Part shown: positions 56,364-64,000 of the stretch, in pieces
Position numbering within the stretch: the first letter of the stretch is position 1
Layout of the letters: each line of letters starts with the position of its first letter
Assembly (NCBI RefSeq): GCF_013307435.2
Contig: NZ_CP102846.1
Coordinates: forward strand, 310,001-374,000
Source of the DNA: Microvirga terrae
GTDB taxonomy: Bacteria; Pseudomonadota; Alphaproteobacteria; Rhizobiales; Beijerinckiaceae
Reading direction: 5' to 3'
DNA: 64,000 nt
Program-made: the position numbers and the translations under genes
The notes under the pieces: model-generated
Database searches by the model: none
Told to the model about the DNA's origin: nothing
Seen by the model: the letters and a program-made list of their open reading frames with translations, nothing else

Positions 56364-56828
56364 ATGATTGATCCTGCAAGTCTGATTAAAACCCTGCAAC
56401 TGCAGCCCCATCCAGAAGGCGGGTGGTATCGAGAGACGTGGCGAGCAGAGGCCCGCGAAGGGACGCGGGGATCGGCCTCCGCTATCTACTTTCTCCTGGA
56501 GAAGGGGCAATCGTCGCACTGGCATCGAGTCGACGCGCAGGAGATGTGGCTTTGGCATGCGGGTCATGCCATTTCCCTCAGTACGGCGCCTGCAGATACC
56601 GGGCCAGTCTCCAGTATCAGGCTTGGTCCCGGTTTGCTCGACGGGCAAATGCTACAGTACCTTATTCAGGCAGGTGACTGGCAGGCAGCGCAAGCAGATA
56701 CTGGGTGGGCGCTCATGACCTGCGTTGTGTCCCCCGCCTTCACGTTTGAAGGCTTCTCACTTGCTCCCGAAGGGTGGGCGCCTGCATCGAACAATCACTG
56801 CCAGATCCTCAGTACGGGCTCACTATAG
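56364..56828 (+). CDS. DUF985 cupin protein
   Basis: A 154-residue protein: LQPHPEGGWYRETWRAE, GSASAIYFLLEKGQSSHWHR and VDAQEMWLWHAGHAISLS are the DUF985 (cupin_5) blocks. They are followed by VVSPAFTFEGFSLAP near the end, where this family reads VxPGFxFxxFxLA. ATG 56364 has GGAG four bases back. A longer frame upstream is Ser/Cys-rich and not supported. Function of the family is unclear, possibly sugar epimerase-like. Confidence 0.88.
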   Translation: MIDPASLIKTLQLQPHPEGGWYRETWRAEAREGTRGSASAIYFLLEKGQSSHWHRVDAQEMWLWHAGHAISLSTAPADTGPVSSIRLGPGLLDGQMLQYLIQAGDWQAAQADTGWALMTCVVSPAFTFEGFSLAPEGWAPASNNHCQILSTGSL

Positions 56829-56907
56829 CCGATCGTACTCAAATGCTTAAGGCAACATTGGTTGAGGAGCTTCCGTGAGCAGGACATGCAATGCTGTCCT
56901 GGACAGG

Positions 56908-57511
56908 TCCGTGCTTTTCGTCATGGCGACAGTTCAGGAATACGGTCCAGCGTTGCGGAGACGCATTGCGCCCTTGATCACAGGGGTCGGCCCTGTTGAG
57001 GCTGCTATCGGGATGACGCAGGAGCTCGCTGCGCTCGACGCACGATCCAACCTGCCGCGGCTTGTGGTTTCACTCGGCTCTGCAGGCTCGGCCAAACTTG
57101 GGCATACGGTCCTGTACCAGGCTCACAGCGTCTCGTACCGTGATCTCGACGCCTCTCCACTTGGATTTGAGAAGGGGTGCACACCATTCCTTGACCACCC
57201 AGCCGTTATCCCAATCCCGACGCGTCTTCCAGGCATCGAAGAGGCGAGCCTGTCAACCGGAGGCAATGTAGTATCAGGAGCGGTCTACGACCTCATCGAC
57301 GCGGACATGGTCGACATGGAGACGTTCGCGTTGCTGTGTGAGTCAATGCTACGGCGTTCCACTCCTTGCCATTCGCGGTATCTCTGATGGGCGGAGCGAT
57401 GTTACGTAACTCTCTGATTAGTCAGAGTACTTAGGCATCATCGATGAAAAGCTGGCGGCTGCCATCGACGAAGTCTTTCGAACATTGGACGACGGCAGCA
57501 TGCAAATCTAG
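56908..57511 (+). pseudogene. MTA/SAH nucleosidase-type gene, decayed
   Basis: RIAPLITGVGPVEAAIGMTQ, RLVVSLGSAGSAKLGHTVLY, VSYRDLDASPLGFEKG and VSGAVYDLIDADMVDMETFA are the purine-nucleosidase fold blocks, including the catalytic-site VDME. At about 57336 the frame shifts by one base to CVSQCYGVPLLAIRGISDGR, SDVT, then TAA and TAG interrupt a tail SEYLGIIDEKLAAAIDEVFR. The ORF start is uncertain (GTG 56908 or ATG 56923). It is a pseudogene by three lesions. Confidence 0.75.
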
Positions 57512-57620
57512 TCTTGTCACGGACGTCAGGGGTGACAGAGCCGCACTCGCAACTCTCCAATAAGTGCCGATCGCCTAGGCTCCTACTCCGAGGCCGGACG
57601 GTTCCTAAGATCGGAACGAG

Positions 57621-57914
57621 TTATGACTCAACATGCACGAATTTGTTCAGCAGATCGCGCTGGGCATACCAGGTTCTGATCGTCTCTCGCATTTCGTTCA
57701 GCGTTTCTTTGGCAGCCCTTGAGTCTTGCGCCTCCCAAGTCAGTTCCTGAATATGGCTGATTTGGTTTGCGATGCGCTGCTTGAGGACTTCTATATCAGC
57801 ATTGAGCCTGGATAGTTCGTCGCTGGTTTCAAATCGAATGTCGTCCGGCCCGAGAGCGGAATCAAAAACGCCTTCATTGAACCTAAACATCCCTCCGCCA
57901 TAACGCTTAAACAA
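57621..57914 (-). CDS. hypothetical coiled-coil protein, possibly 3' part of a frameshifted gene
   Basis: About 97 residues: RYGGGMFRFNEGVFDSALGP then a coiled coil ELSRLNADIEVLKQRIANQI and AKETLNEMRETIRTWYAQRD. No good ribosome site precedes it, and an overlapping frame just upstream (58063-57930) reads EAEEMYMGMKIGKRLPHETL, then FGADRNLVAELG, with similar natural composition, so both may be parts of one broken gene. No family recognised. Confidence 0.4.
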   Translation of the reverse strand: MFKRYGGGMFRFNEGVFDSALGPDDIRFETSDELSRLNADIEVLKQRIANQISHIQELTWEAQDSRAAKETLNEMRETIRTWYAQRDLLNKFVHVES

Positions 57915-58079
57915 TTTATTGCCAAGGGTCTGCGGCCCAACTCGGCGACCAGATTGCGATCTGCTCCGAAAAGAGTCTCGTGCGGCAGGCGCTTTCCAAT
58001 TTTCATACCCATATACATTTCTTCCGCCTCGATCTTACGTGCAATTTCCCGCCGGATGACCAAAGCACAGAAATTAATC

Positions 58080-58151
58080 TATGCGACGGCCCCCCGAGTT
58101 TCGTGGAAATGCGAGTCGCCACTCGGGGTGGCATAGATGCGTAGACACTTC
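58080..58151 (-). pseudogene. cupin N-terminal fragment
   Basis: ATG 58151, preceded by AAGGA, begins MKCLRIYATPSGDSHFHETR then a stop. The RIYAxPxGxSHFE pattern opens small cupin proteins. Only about 23 codons survive. Confidence 0.4.
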
Positions 58152-58401
58152 ATTGCGGGTGATTCCTTCTGGATCGCGCTTCAAGGAACAATACCGTTCC
58201 GTAGAGAGTCTTTTCGGAACACCTCGTCCTCACGGGTCGAGCGTAGGTCCGGCAGGCTGCCGCTCCATGATGAAGTGATTCTCAGTCCCGTCGATCACCT
58301 AGAAACCGTGACGTCGGTAAAGCGTACCTACCAGGCTCCACTTAAGGTGCTATAGGCGTATCGGCATTCCATGTGCCTCTGCGCTCCCAAGACAGTGATT
58401 A

Positions 58402-59514
58402 CTGATCCGGCTTGGGTGAACTTGAACTACGCGGCATAGCGGAATGACGGATGCCCAAAGTAGCTGCGGATTCGGCCGGGCAACTTGGCGAGCCGACGCA
58501 TGTGGCTGATGACGGCGCGCTTGAGGGCGGGCTTGCTGCGGGCGGGTGGTTTCCGCGTCACGGCGTGCTTCAGGTCAGCGTTCAGGCCCTCGTCCGGGTT
58601 CAGCTCCGGGCTATAGGAGGGCAAGTGGAAGACCCCGATCTGCTCTTGGTGCTCGGTCAACCAGTCCTGCACCGCCCGGGCCCGATGGACCGGCAGGTTG
58701 TCCCAGATCAGAAACACCTTGCCGCGGGCCTCCTGAATGAGCCGCCCGAGAAAGCGGATCAGGGTCGGGGCCTTGAGCGCGCCCTCGAGCACCATCCAGC
58801 GCAGCTCGCCCTTGTTGGTCACAGCCGAGATCAGGCCCAGCCCCGCGCGCTTGTGGCTGGGGCGCACGACCGGTGTCCGGCCGCGTGGAGCGAAGCAGCG
58901 GCCACGCACATCATCGGAGCGCAAGCCGGTCTCACCCCCCAGAAGATCGTGCCCTTCTCTCCTCTGGCTTGCGCCACAATGGCCGGATAGTCCTGCCGCA
59001 GCAAGCGCCGTACGGCTTTTGGCGACTGCTCATAGGCGCGGCGGAGTGGCTTCTGGGCCGTGAAGTCCCAGCGTGCCAGGTAGGTGCTCATCGTACGCAC
59101 CGCCAGCCGGACCCCGCAGTGCTGCTCGATGAGCGCCCGCACCGCTGCCCGGCTCCATAGGGCGAACGGAAGACCGAGTTCGTCAGGCGTGTGCCGGCGG
59201 ATCAGCGCGCGGACTTGCGCTTCCTGCTCGGCCTGGAGAAACCGCCCTGTGCCAGGGGCCGGGCCGCGCGGTCCGCTGGCCAAGCCGGCCTGACCCTTCT
59301 CGGCAAAGCGGCGGCAAATGTCGAAGACGCCGGTGCGGGTCAGACCCACCTGCGCGGCAATGGCCTCATAGGTCAGCCCGCTCTGGCGCAGGCCGATCAC
59401 TTGCCGCCGGCGCTCTTCTTGCGCGGCTGCGGGCAGCTTGCGCATGTCTATATGCTTCATCCCGCCGACTTGGGCCGAGGAACGCGGATTTCAAGAGCAC
59501 CCAAGCCGGATCAA
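58402..59514 (-). mobile_element. IS630-family insertion sequence with defined ends
   Basis: Inverted ends share TGATCCGGCTTGGGTG (from 58403, and from 59513 on the other strand), both continuing to CTTGAA. TA flanks both sides (58400-58401, 59515-59516). Length about 1113 bases. It differs clearly from the IS630 at 43294. Confidence 0.85.
58427..59460 (-). CDS. IS630-family transposase, two frames joined at a G6 run
   Basis: The 5' frame (from ATG 59460) has RQVIGLRQSGLTYEAIAAQV and GLTRTGVFDICRRFAEKGQA (helix-turn-helix), then PDELGLPFALWSRAAVRALI. It reads to six Gs at 58940-58935 (minus strand). One extra base (or a -1 slip) is needed to pass from TIFWG into GETGLRSDDVRGRCFAPRGR. GKVFLIWDNLPVHRARAV and LPSYSPELNPDEGLNADLKH complete the DDE core. 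No other lesion, so either programmed slippage or a single-base deletion. Confidence 0.82.
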
Positions 59515-59549
59515 TAAGGATCCACGCTCCTACCCCCGGCCTTGGTGGT

Positions 59550-59770
59550 GCAGGTGGCAAAGAAGTCGTTGATCCCCTTGCGTGGGTCCGCCCGCTTGGT
59601 GAAGTGCCGGCTGGCATCGAGCCAGCGGAAGGGATTGTCCACCAGGGTCTCATTGTAGCACGCGTAGTATGTGCCGGGGTTGATCGTCTGGACCTTGATG
59701 CCGGACGGTGGGAGTTCCTGCCTTGCGTGAAGATCATTAGTCGCTGACTTGGCGAAAGCCCATGAAGTCT
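59550..59770 (-). pseudogene. short-chain dehydrogenase C-terminal remnant
   Basis: Minus-strand KSATNDLHARQELPPSGIKV, QTINPGTYYACYNETLVDNP, FRWLDASRHFTKRADPRKGI and NDFFAT match the region after the active site of an SDR. Typical homologues continue, but here the sequence runs directly into the GNAT relic. A stop lies just upstream of KSATND. Confidence 0.6.
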
Positions 59771-60130
59771 ATGACTGCACTTGCTAGTTCAGACATACTG
59801 TCAGTTGTCACAGGCTGCTATCCCAAGAGGAAAGTCTTACCGTAAACCCATAGGAGTGGCGTCGGGCCGCTGGGCGAAAGGGCGAACCTGTTCAGTACTG
59901 GCATCGACGTTTGGATTGCTGCCATTGTCCAGCCTTTTGGGTGATAGCACCAGATGAAGCACCGTGGCACAGCCCGTTTCTTACCTGATGTGCAGACTAG
60001 CATCGGAGGGGCGGGTAAATGTTCTTGGAGGCAAGAATATCGCCGTATTCTCTAGATCTATCCCGCGGCGGATAGTGGCGAGGGGTGCTCATCCAGATGA
60101 AGCTCGTTGCTGAGACTAAAGGGAGCGTCT
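59771..60130. other. intergenic region, nothing recognised
   Basis: About 360 bases, no convincing gene; contains the promoter side of the cytochrome gene. Confidence 0.3.
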
Positions 60131-60751
60131 ATGAAGATTGTGGTCGCCGTGCTGAGTTGTACTGTCGTGACTGTGCTCGTAGCTATAGCTTTCATTTACT
60201 CAGGTCTGTACGACGTTGCAGCAATCAGCCCTGACAATCGCATAGTAGCATGGGCGCTCCATCAGACGTTTTCAAGCTCAGTAACCCGCCGTATGAGCGG
60301 AGTGCAGGTCCCGCCAAACCTTGAGACCGCCGAGGCCATTCAGTCAGGAGCTCGCTTCTATAGCGAGAACTGTGTGATCTGCCATGGCGCGCCCGGACAA
60401 CAGATCACGGCGATAGCGTCCGGCATGAACCCAGCGCCGCCCGATATCCTCGCGGCACGGCGCCGCAACGACCCTGCAGGTGTGTTCTGGATCGTCAAGA
60501 ACGGGGTAAAGATGACCGGGATGCCTGCATTCGGTAAGACTCAGTCTGATACTCAGATTTGGGAAATTGCAGCTTTCCTTCGCAAGGCACGGGGGATCAC
60601 AGCCGACGAATACCAGAACCTCACAGGCACCCGATGCCTATCCGTGGCACCCCCGTCGCCCAGGGTTGGACCGAGTGGTTCCGGCGTCTTTCAACCTCCG
60701 TCCACTCAATCGGCCAAGTTTGTGAATTGTGAGGGACGACGAGGGCCTTGA
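60131..60751 (+). CDS. membrane-anchored c-type cytochrome
   Basis: A 206-residue periplasmic electron carrier. ATG 60131 has GGGAG five bases upstream. The N-terminal segment MKIVVAVLSCTVVTVLVAIA then FIYSGLYDVAA is a signal anchor. The haem site is NCVICHGAPGQQ (CxxCH, about residue 92), with the axial Met in KMTGMPAFGKTQSD (about 140), followed by QIWEIAAFLRKARGI. The last 40 residues are Pro/Ser-rich. Such single-haem proteins serve periplasmic dehydrogenases. No partner is adjacent. Confidence 0.88.
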   Translation: MKIVVAVLSCTVVTVLVAIAFIYSGLYDVAAISPDNRIVAWALHQTFSSSVTRRMSGVQVPPNLETAEAIQSGARFYSENCVICHGAPGQQITAIASGMNPAPPDILAARRRNDPAGVFWIVKNGVKMTGMPAFGKTQSDTQIWEIAAFLRKARGITADEYQNLTGTRCLSVAPPSPRVGPSGSGVFQPPSTQSAKFVNCEGRRGP

Positions 60752-60841
60752 AGGCGTCGTCTGGACAAAGCCAGCCCTCACAGTGCAAACGTTGAATGGT
60801 GGGGACCATTGAGGAGTTGTCGACCGCGTAGGAGTGGCAAC

Positions 60842-61273
60842 ATGACGACAGTAACCTCAGAACTCTCGAGACAGTACATCGACAGCCAAAAGTTCGTCGC
60901 GCCGGTGTGCACCAGATCGAAATACACAATTTCCGAGGTCGTTTGGATTCCATGGAATGCAAGGCACCTGTCACTTCAGGCGATAGATTGTGTCCTGGAT
61001 AATAGCTGCGATCTGGGTTGCTTCCGGAAAGCAACGGTGAGCATATGGCCGGAGACGCTTGATCTAACCCTTGCAGATTCGCCGTCTGGCCTTGTTCAAG
61101 AAGCCGTCGAGTATTGCGGGACATTATCATTGGGGCCTGAAGACCAGCAAGCCGACCCATCTGCGCTTCTCTTTTGCAAGACTTGTCGTGTGGAGGATCG
61201 ATCAGCCAGATTGCTCGCCGCTTCGTCGTCCCGACCTGCAATAGTCGAGGTGATGTGTCATGTCACTCGATAA
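60842..61273 (+). CDS. hypothetical protein, uncertain
   Basis: A 143-residue frame from ATG 60842 with AGGAG seven bases before. TSELSRQYIDSQKFVAPVCT and LVQEAVEYCGTLSLGPEDQQ are unlike any family I know, and cysteines are frequent. It overlaps the DUF202 start by 14 bases. May be spurious or a decayed gene. Confidence 0.3.
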   Translation: MTTVTSELSRQYIDSQKFVAPVCTRSKYTISEVVWIPWNARHLSLQAIDCVLDNSCDLGCFRKATVSIWPETLDLTLADSPSGLVQEAVEYCGTLSLGPEDQQADPSALLFCKTCRVEDRSARLLAASSSRPAIVEVMCHVTR

Positions 61274-61733
61274 TGGAAAGCGCACGGTTATTGCGCAGTC
61301 CAACTCCAGTCAAACTCCAGTAGAGCTGTCGTCACGCCGCACGGGGATGTCGTTCCAGCGCACACGCATCAGTGCCGACCGTACCTTGATGTCGGTAATC
61401 CGTACCTCACTGTCGCTGATTAGCTTCGGCTTCACGTTCTACCAAGTCTTCGGGAAGCTGCGGGAATCGGGAACAACTACTCATGCCGCCTCCGGCAACT
61501 TCGGCATCGCCCTAGTGCTGCTCGGCATCGCGATGATCATCCTGGGCATCCTCTATCACATCCAGTTCATGATGGGTTTGCGCCACGAGCGCCAAGCTAT
61601 GAAGAACACTGGCCTCGTACATGGCGAGAGCCTGTTTCCAGTCTCGCTCACGCTGCTCACAGCTTTGGTCCTTCTCGCCATCGGCGTGGTGGCGATCGTG
61701 AGCATGGTGTTTCAGGTTGGGCCGTTCAGTTGA
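61260..61733 (+). CDS. DUF202 (YidH-type) inner-membrane protein
   Basis: A 157-residue membrane protein of the YidH/DUF202 family. SADRTLMSVIRTSLSLISFG then FTFYQVFGKL is the defining block. Three membrane helices: LSLISFGFTFYQVF, IALVLLGIAMIILGILYHIQ and LTLLTALVLLAIGVVAIVSM. It ends VFQVGPFS, 0 to 8 bases from the converging transposase relic, so the insertion or junction lies at its 3' end. Function unknown. Confidence 0.88.
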   Translation: MSLDNGKRTVIAQSNSSQTPVELSSRRTGMSFQRTRISADRTLMSVIRTSLSLISFGFTFYQVFGKLRESGTTTHAASGNFGIALVLLGIAMIILGILYHIQFMMGLRHERQAMKNTGLVHGESLFPVSLTLLTALVLLAIGVVAIVSMVFQVGPFS

Positions 61734-63432
61734 AAGGACGAGCCGGTGCGGCTCCTGGCGCATGCGCGGCTGGCGCTTGGTGCGCCAGTGCTCCCGGGCT
61801 TGGCTTACCTCGGGGCGTCCTTGTTCGCTGGCCTGCACCGGTTTTTTCCAGGACGGCAAAGCTAGCTGGCCGGCCTGCTGTTCGAGAGCCGCCAAGTAGG
61901 TGGCGGGATCGTGCCGAGAGCGGGTGCGCAGAGCTCGCGCGATGGCGCTTCTCCAAACGCTGACGCAAGCTCGTCCAGTGCTCCCGGTTCGCGGCGCCCA
62001 GATCTCGCGCTGTGGGAGCCTGCACGCGAGTCGCGGTGGCAGCGAGCAGCCGGACCGAACCGCGCAGAACCGCACCGGGCACCGCGGCCTTGCGGCCTGT
62101 CGCACGCCGCTCGTGATGGCGCTGGGAGCCGAACAGCTGTTCGAGACCGTTGTTGGTGCGCGGCAGGTCCGGCATCCATAAGTGTGGAACAAGCCAGGCC
62201 GATAGCTGCGCGTCACCTTCTGGAAATGATCGAAGGCCCCGGCCAGCGTCCCGGCCTTGGCCCGATGCCGCTGCATCGCACCCACCACCCCATTCACCCG
62301 CCGCCGCACCATCGCGGCGCTCTCCTCGTGCGGGTTGCCAAGCCAATGCGCCACGGCGTGCACGAACCGGTAGGCGTATTCCACATCTGGCCATAGCGAG
62401 GCGGTGCGCTCCAGCGCGCTAACGATCATCTGGTGCAGCCGCGTGAGCGCCGGTGCGAGCCCCCTTTTGCGGCACCCGATCCAGGCTGCCGGCCACCGTC
62501 TCGAGCCGTTGCTTCAGTTTGAGACCCGAGGCGGCGAGCGGCGCCCGCCCGTTATCGGTGATCGCGCTGCGCACGGCCGCGCAACAGCCTTGCACGATGG
62601 CGGCTTCGGGATCATCCCGCTCCTCCACGGCCCGTTCGATCCCGCGGATGCCGCGCACCTGCTTCTTGAGCTCCTTCTTGGAATGCCGGTCGGCCTCAAA
62701 GATCGGATGCGCCGCCTCGCGCAGGAAGTGGAACTGACACAGCTGATGCGGCACGCCCGGCAGTACCTGGGCGACCGCCTGGCGAAGGGAGGTCTGACCG
62801 TCGCTGATCACGCCCACGGCCGGCACGCCCACCGCGTCCACGGCCTCGCGCAGCAGCCCCGCCAGATCCTGGGCCCGGCCGGAGAGCAGGCTGCGGGCCA
62901 GCACGATGATGCCGGACAGACACTCGCGGATCACCCACAGCACCTCATGGCCGACATCCGGCTGCACGCCGTCCAGGGCCAGAATGACCCGCCCCTGCTG
63001 GGCCAGGAGCCTCTGCAAGGGGCGCCGCTCCATCAGCCGGGTGGCGAGCAGCTCATCATAGCGGTCGAGCAGGTTGGTGACGCTGCGCTCGGCAATGGCG
63101 ACGCCGCGGGCGGTGAGCCCCGCATGGATCTCGGGCACGCTGCGATGCTCGCGGTGGCGCAAGGCCCCGACGAGGGCGATGATGTCCAGGCCGAACTCGT
63201 GCTGGGGCAAGGCCAGCGCACCCTGGGCCTCGCGCCGGTACGGCTTGTGGAAGCGGGGGCAGCCAATGATCTCGCACCAGCGGATCTTGAGACGCAGTCG
63301 GATCGAGCCGGTCAGCGTCACAAGGGTGCGGTGGTTCTCGTAACGGATGCGCATTGGGGCTGGGCAGAGCCGACAGGCAGGCCGCAGCACCCGCTTGCGC
63401 TCCGGCGGCTGGCGCCCTGAGAGTCTGGTCAT
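61726..63432 (-). pseudogene. DDE transposase (ISL3/Mutator-like), frameshifted
   Basis: The 5' part (63432 to about 62460) is long and coherent: Cys-rich PACRLCPAPMRIRYENHRTL, CEIIGCPRFH, core RVILALDGVQPDVGHEVLWV (first Asp), VGVISDGQTSLRQAVAQVLP (second Asp) and HQLCQFHFLREAAHPIF. Then frames change: ALERTASLWPDVEYAYRFVH continues after one shift at about 62460, PDLPRTNNGLEQLFGSQRHH after another at about 62190, and a third near 61945. Family assignment is tentative; the element ends were not found. Confidence 0.7.
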
Positions 63433-63483
63433 CCCGCACCTCCCGTCAGGTACAGAAGACCCCCACCAAACTCTACCAGACAG

Positions 63484-63849
63484 TCAGGTTTGCCGTCCTA
63501 GTCTTTTTGAAGCTGTAGCCCTGGCGGATGAACCACTAGGAGATCGAAGCGGGCGTGACCTTGGTGCCCAAGGCCAGCAGTTCTGCCGCCAGTTGGGCAT
63601 GGTGATGTCGCCCTTGTCAGCCACACGCTGGAGCAGGAACTCGCGATGCGGGTCGAGCTTGGAGGAGCGCCAGCCGCCCTCCGGCTTGGGCGCCAGGCTG
63701 CCGGTGGCCCGGTACGTCGCCATGAGCCGAACCACGAAGGCGACGGACACCTCAAATGCCAGGCTGCCCAATGACAGGAATGCCCGGCCCTGACAAAGCG
63801 CGCCACCCGGCGGCGCAGGTCCAGTGATCAGGACTTGGTCATTGCTCAT
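63484..63849 (-). pseudogene. IS630-family transposase 5' remnant
   Basis: FEVSVAFVVRLMATYRATGS, LAPKPEGGWRSSKLDPHREF and LLQRVADKGDITMP form the helix-turn-helix part of an IS630 transposase. SWFIRQGYSFKKT appears later in another frame. The start is frameshifted and the catalytic half is missing; the break meets the neighbouring transposase relic. Confidence 0.7.
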
Positions 63850-63961
63850 CGCCTTCAAAGAGGAGAGAGACAAGTGAATCACGAAGCCGCCACGCCGGAT
63901 CGACTACGATTCAGTCAGAACCGACGTAGCTTTAGATCTTTTCCGGCAAGGAGATGTCATT

Positions 63962-64000
63962 ATGACCAAGAAGGTCATTCTCGTCACCGGTGTGTCGAGT
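63962..64000 (+). CDS. short-chain dehydrogenase, N-terminus only (runs off window)
   Basis: ATG 63962 is preceded by AAGGAG eight bases back. MTKKVILVTGVSS is the start of an SDR Rossmann fold (TGxSSGIG). The rest lies beyond the window. Confidence 0.7.
   Translation, partial: MTKKVILVTGVSS

Larger units (their letters stand above)
58225..59550 (-). pseudogene. second GNAT acetyltransferase relic, split by IS630
   Basis: Left of the element the minus strand reads NHCLGSAEAHGMPIRL, stop, HLKWSLVGTLYRRHGF, stop, VIDGTENHFIMERQPAGPTL. Right of it, 59545-59515, HQGRG and GAWIL fit the same gene just before NHCL, and joining across the TA gives ILNHCL. It is a paralogue of the GNAT relic at 50824-51306 (ILNQCLAITDARGKPTRL). 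Multiple stops. Confidence 0.65.

Noticed and set aside
62404..63420. 338-codon plus-strand frame rich in His, Gly and Leu
   Set aside because: Antisense shadow of the GC-rich DDE transposase; no family resemblance.
1..64000. CRISPR arrays, tRNA or rRNA genes, replication origin, phage genes
   Set aside because: No regularly spaced repeats, no tRNA-like cloverleaf, no rRNA sequence, and no replication or phage structural genes were seen by reading.

Overview
The window looks like part of an alphaproteobacterial (Hyphomicrobiales; Microvirga/Methylobacterium/Bradyrhizobium-like) replicon. The grounds are family-level: a DUF1476 ATP-synthase zeta inhibitor, the DUF3305/DUF3306/DUF6352/DUF6505/DUF6494 formate-dehydrogenase-associated families, and insertion sequences of types common in that order. 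The genus is inference. No rRNA, tRNA or CRISPR was seen. The catalytic formate dehydrogenase subunits are not in the window; they may lie just left of position 1.

Region 1 (1-17.9 kb) is a dense molybdenum/tungsten-enzyme assembly island. A leftward operon encodes a lipoate/biotin-ligase-like protein, DUF6505, DUF6352, DUF3305, DUF3306 and a TorD-type chaperone. A rightward set encodes a four-cluster 4Fe-4S protein, a degenerate MoeA paralogue, a MoeA fused to a periplasmic-binding-protein-like (PBP) domain, MobB and a canonical MoeA. MobA and FdhD lie convergently, followed by DUF6494. A ModE-like regulator with a PBP domain then faces a tungstate-type ABC transporter, tupBCA. Together these genes would import the oxyanion, build the bis-MGD cofactor, sulfurate it and load a formate dehydrogenase.

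Region 2 (18.7-22.5 kb) is a paoABC-type three-subunit molybdenum hydroxylase whose small subunit lacks the usual Tat leader.

Region 3 (22.9-44.3 kb) is an accessory zone of decayed genes and mobile elements. It has remnants of a histidine kinase, an IS5 transposase, a quinone oxidoreductase split by an intact IS481, an oxalate decarboxylase, an IS630 transposase, and a doxX gene split by an intact IS3. In both split genes, removing the element and one target duplication restores the reading frame. Embedded in it are a very large hybrid Ser/Thr kinase-AAA-GAF-PAS-histidine kinase, a TPR protein, several small secreted proteins, a DUF302 protein and a Tat-exported metallo-beta-lactamase-fold hydrolase. 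An IS630 element with clear ends closes the zone.

Region 4 (45-64 kb) mixes metabolic genes with pseudogenes. Intact genes include an OprB porin, an MDR oxidoreductase, the zeta inhibitor, a methyltransferase, cupins, an intradiol ring-cleavage dioxygenase, an Lrp/AsnC regulator, a cysteine-dioxygenase-like protein, a cytochrome c and a DUF202 protein. Decayed genes include ptsN, two GNAT acetyltransferases, an MTA/SAH nucleosidase, SDRs, an RND pump fragment and several transposases. The window ends inside the start of an SDR gene.
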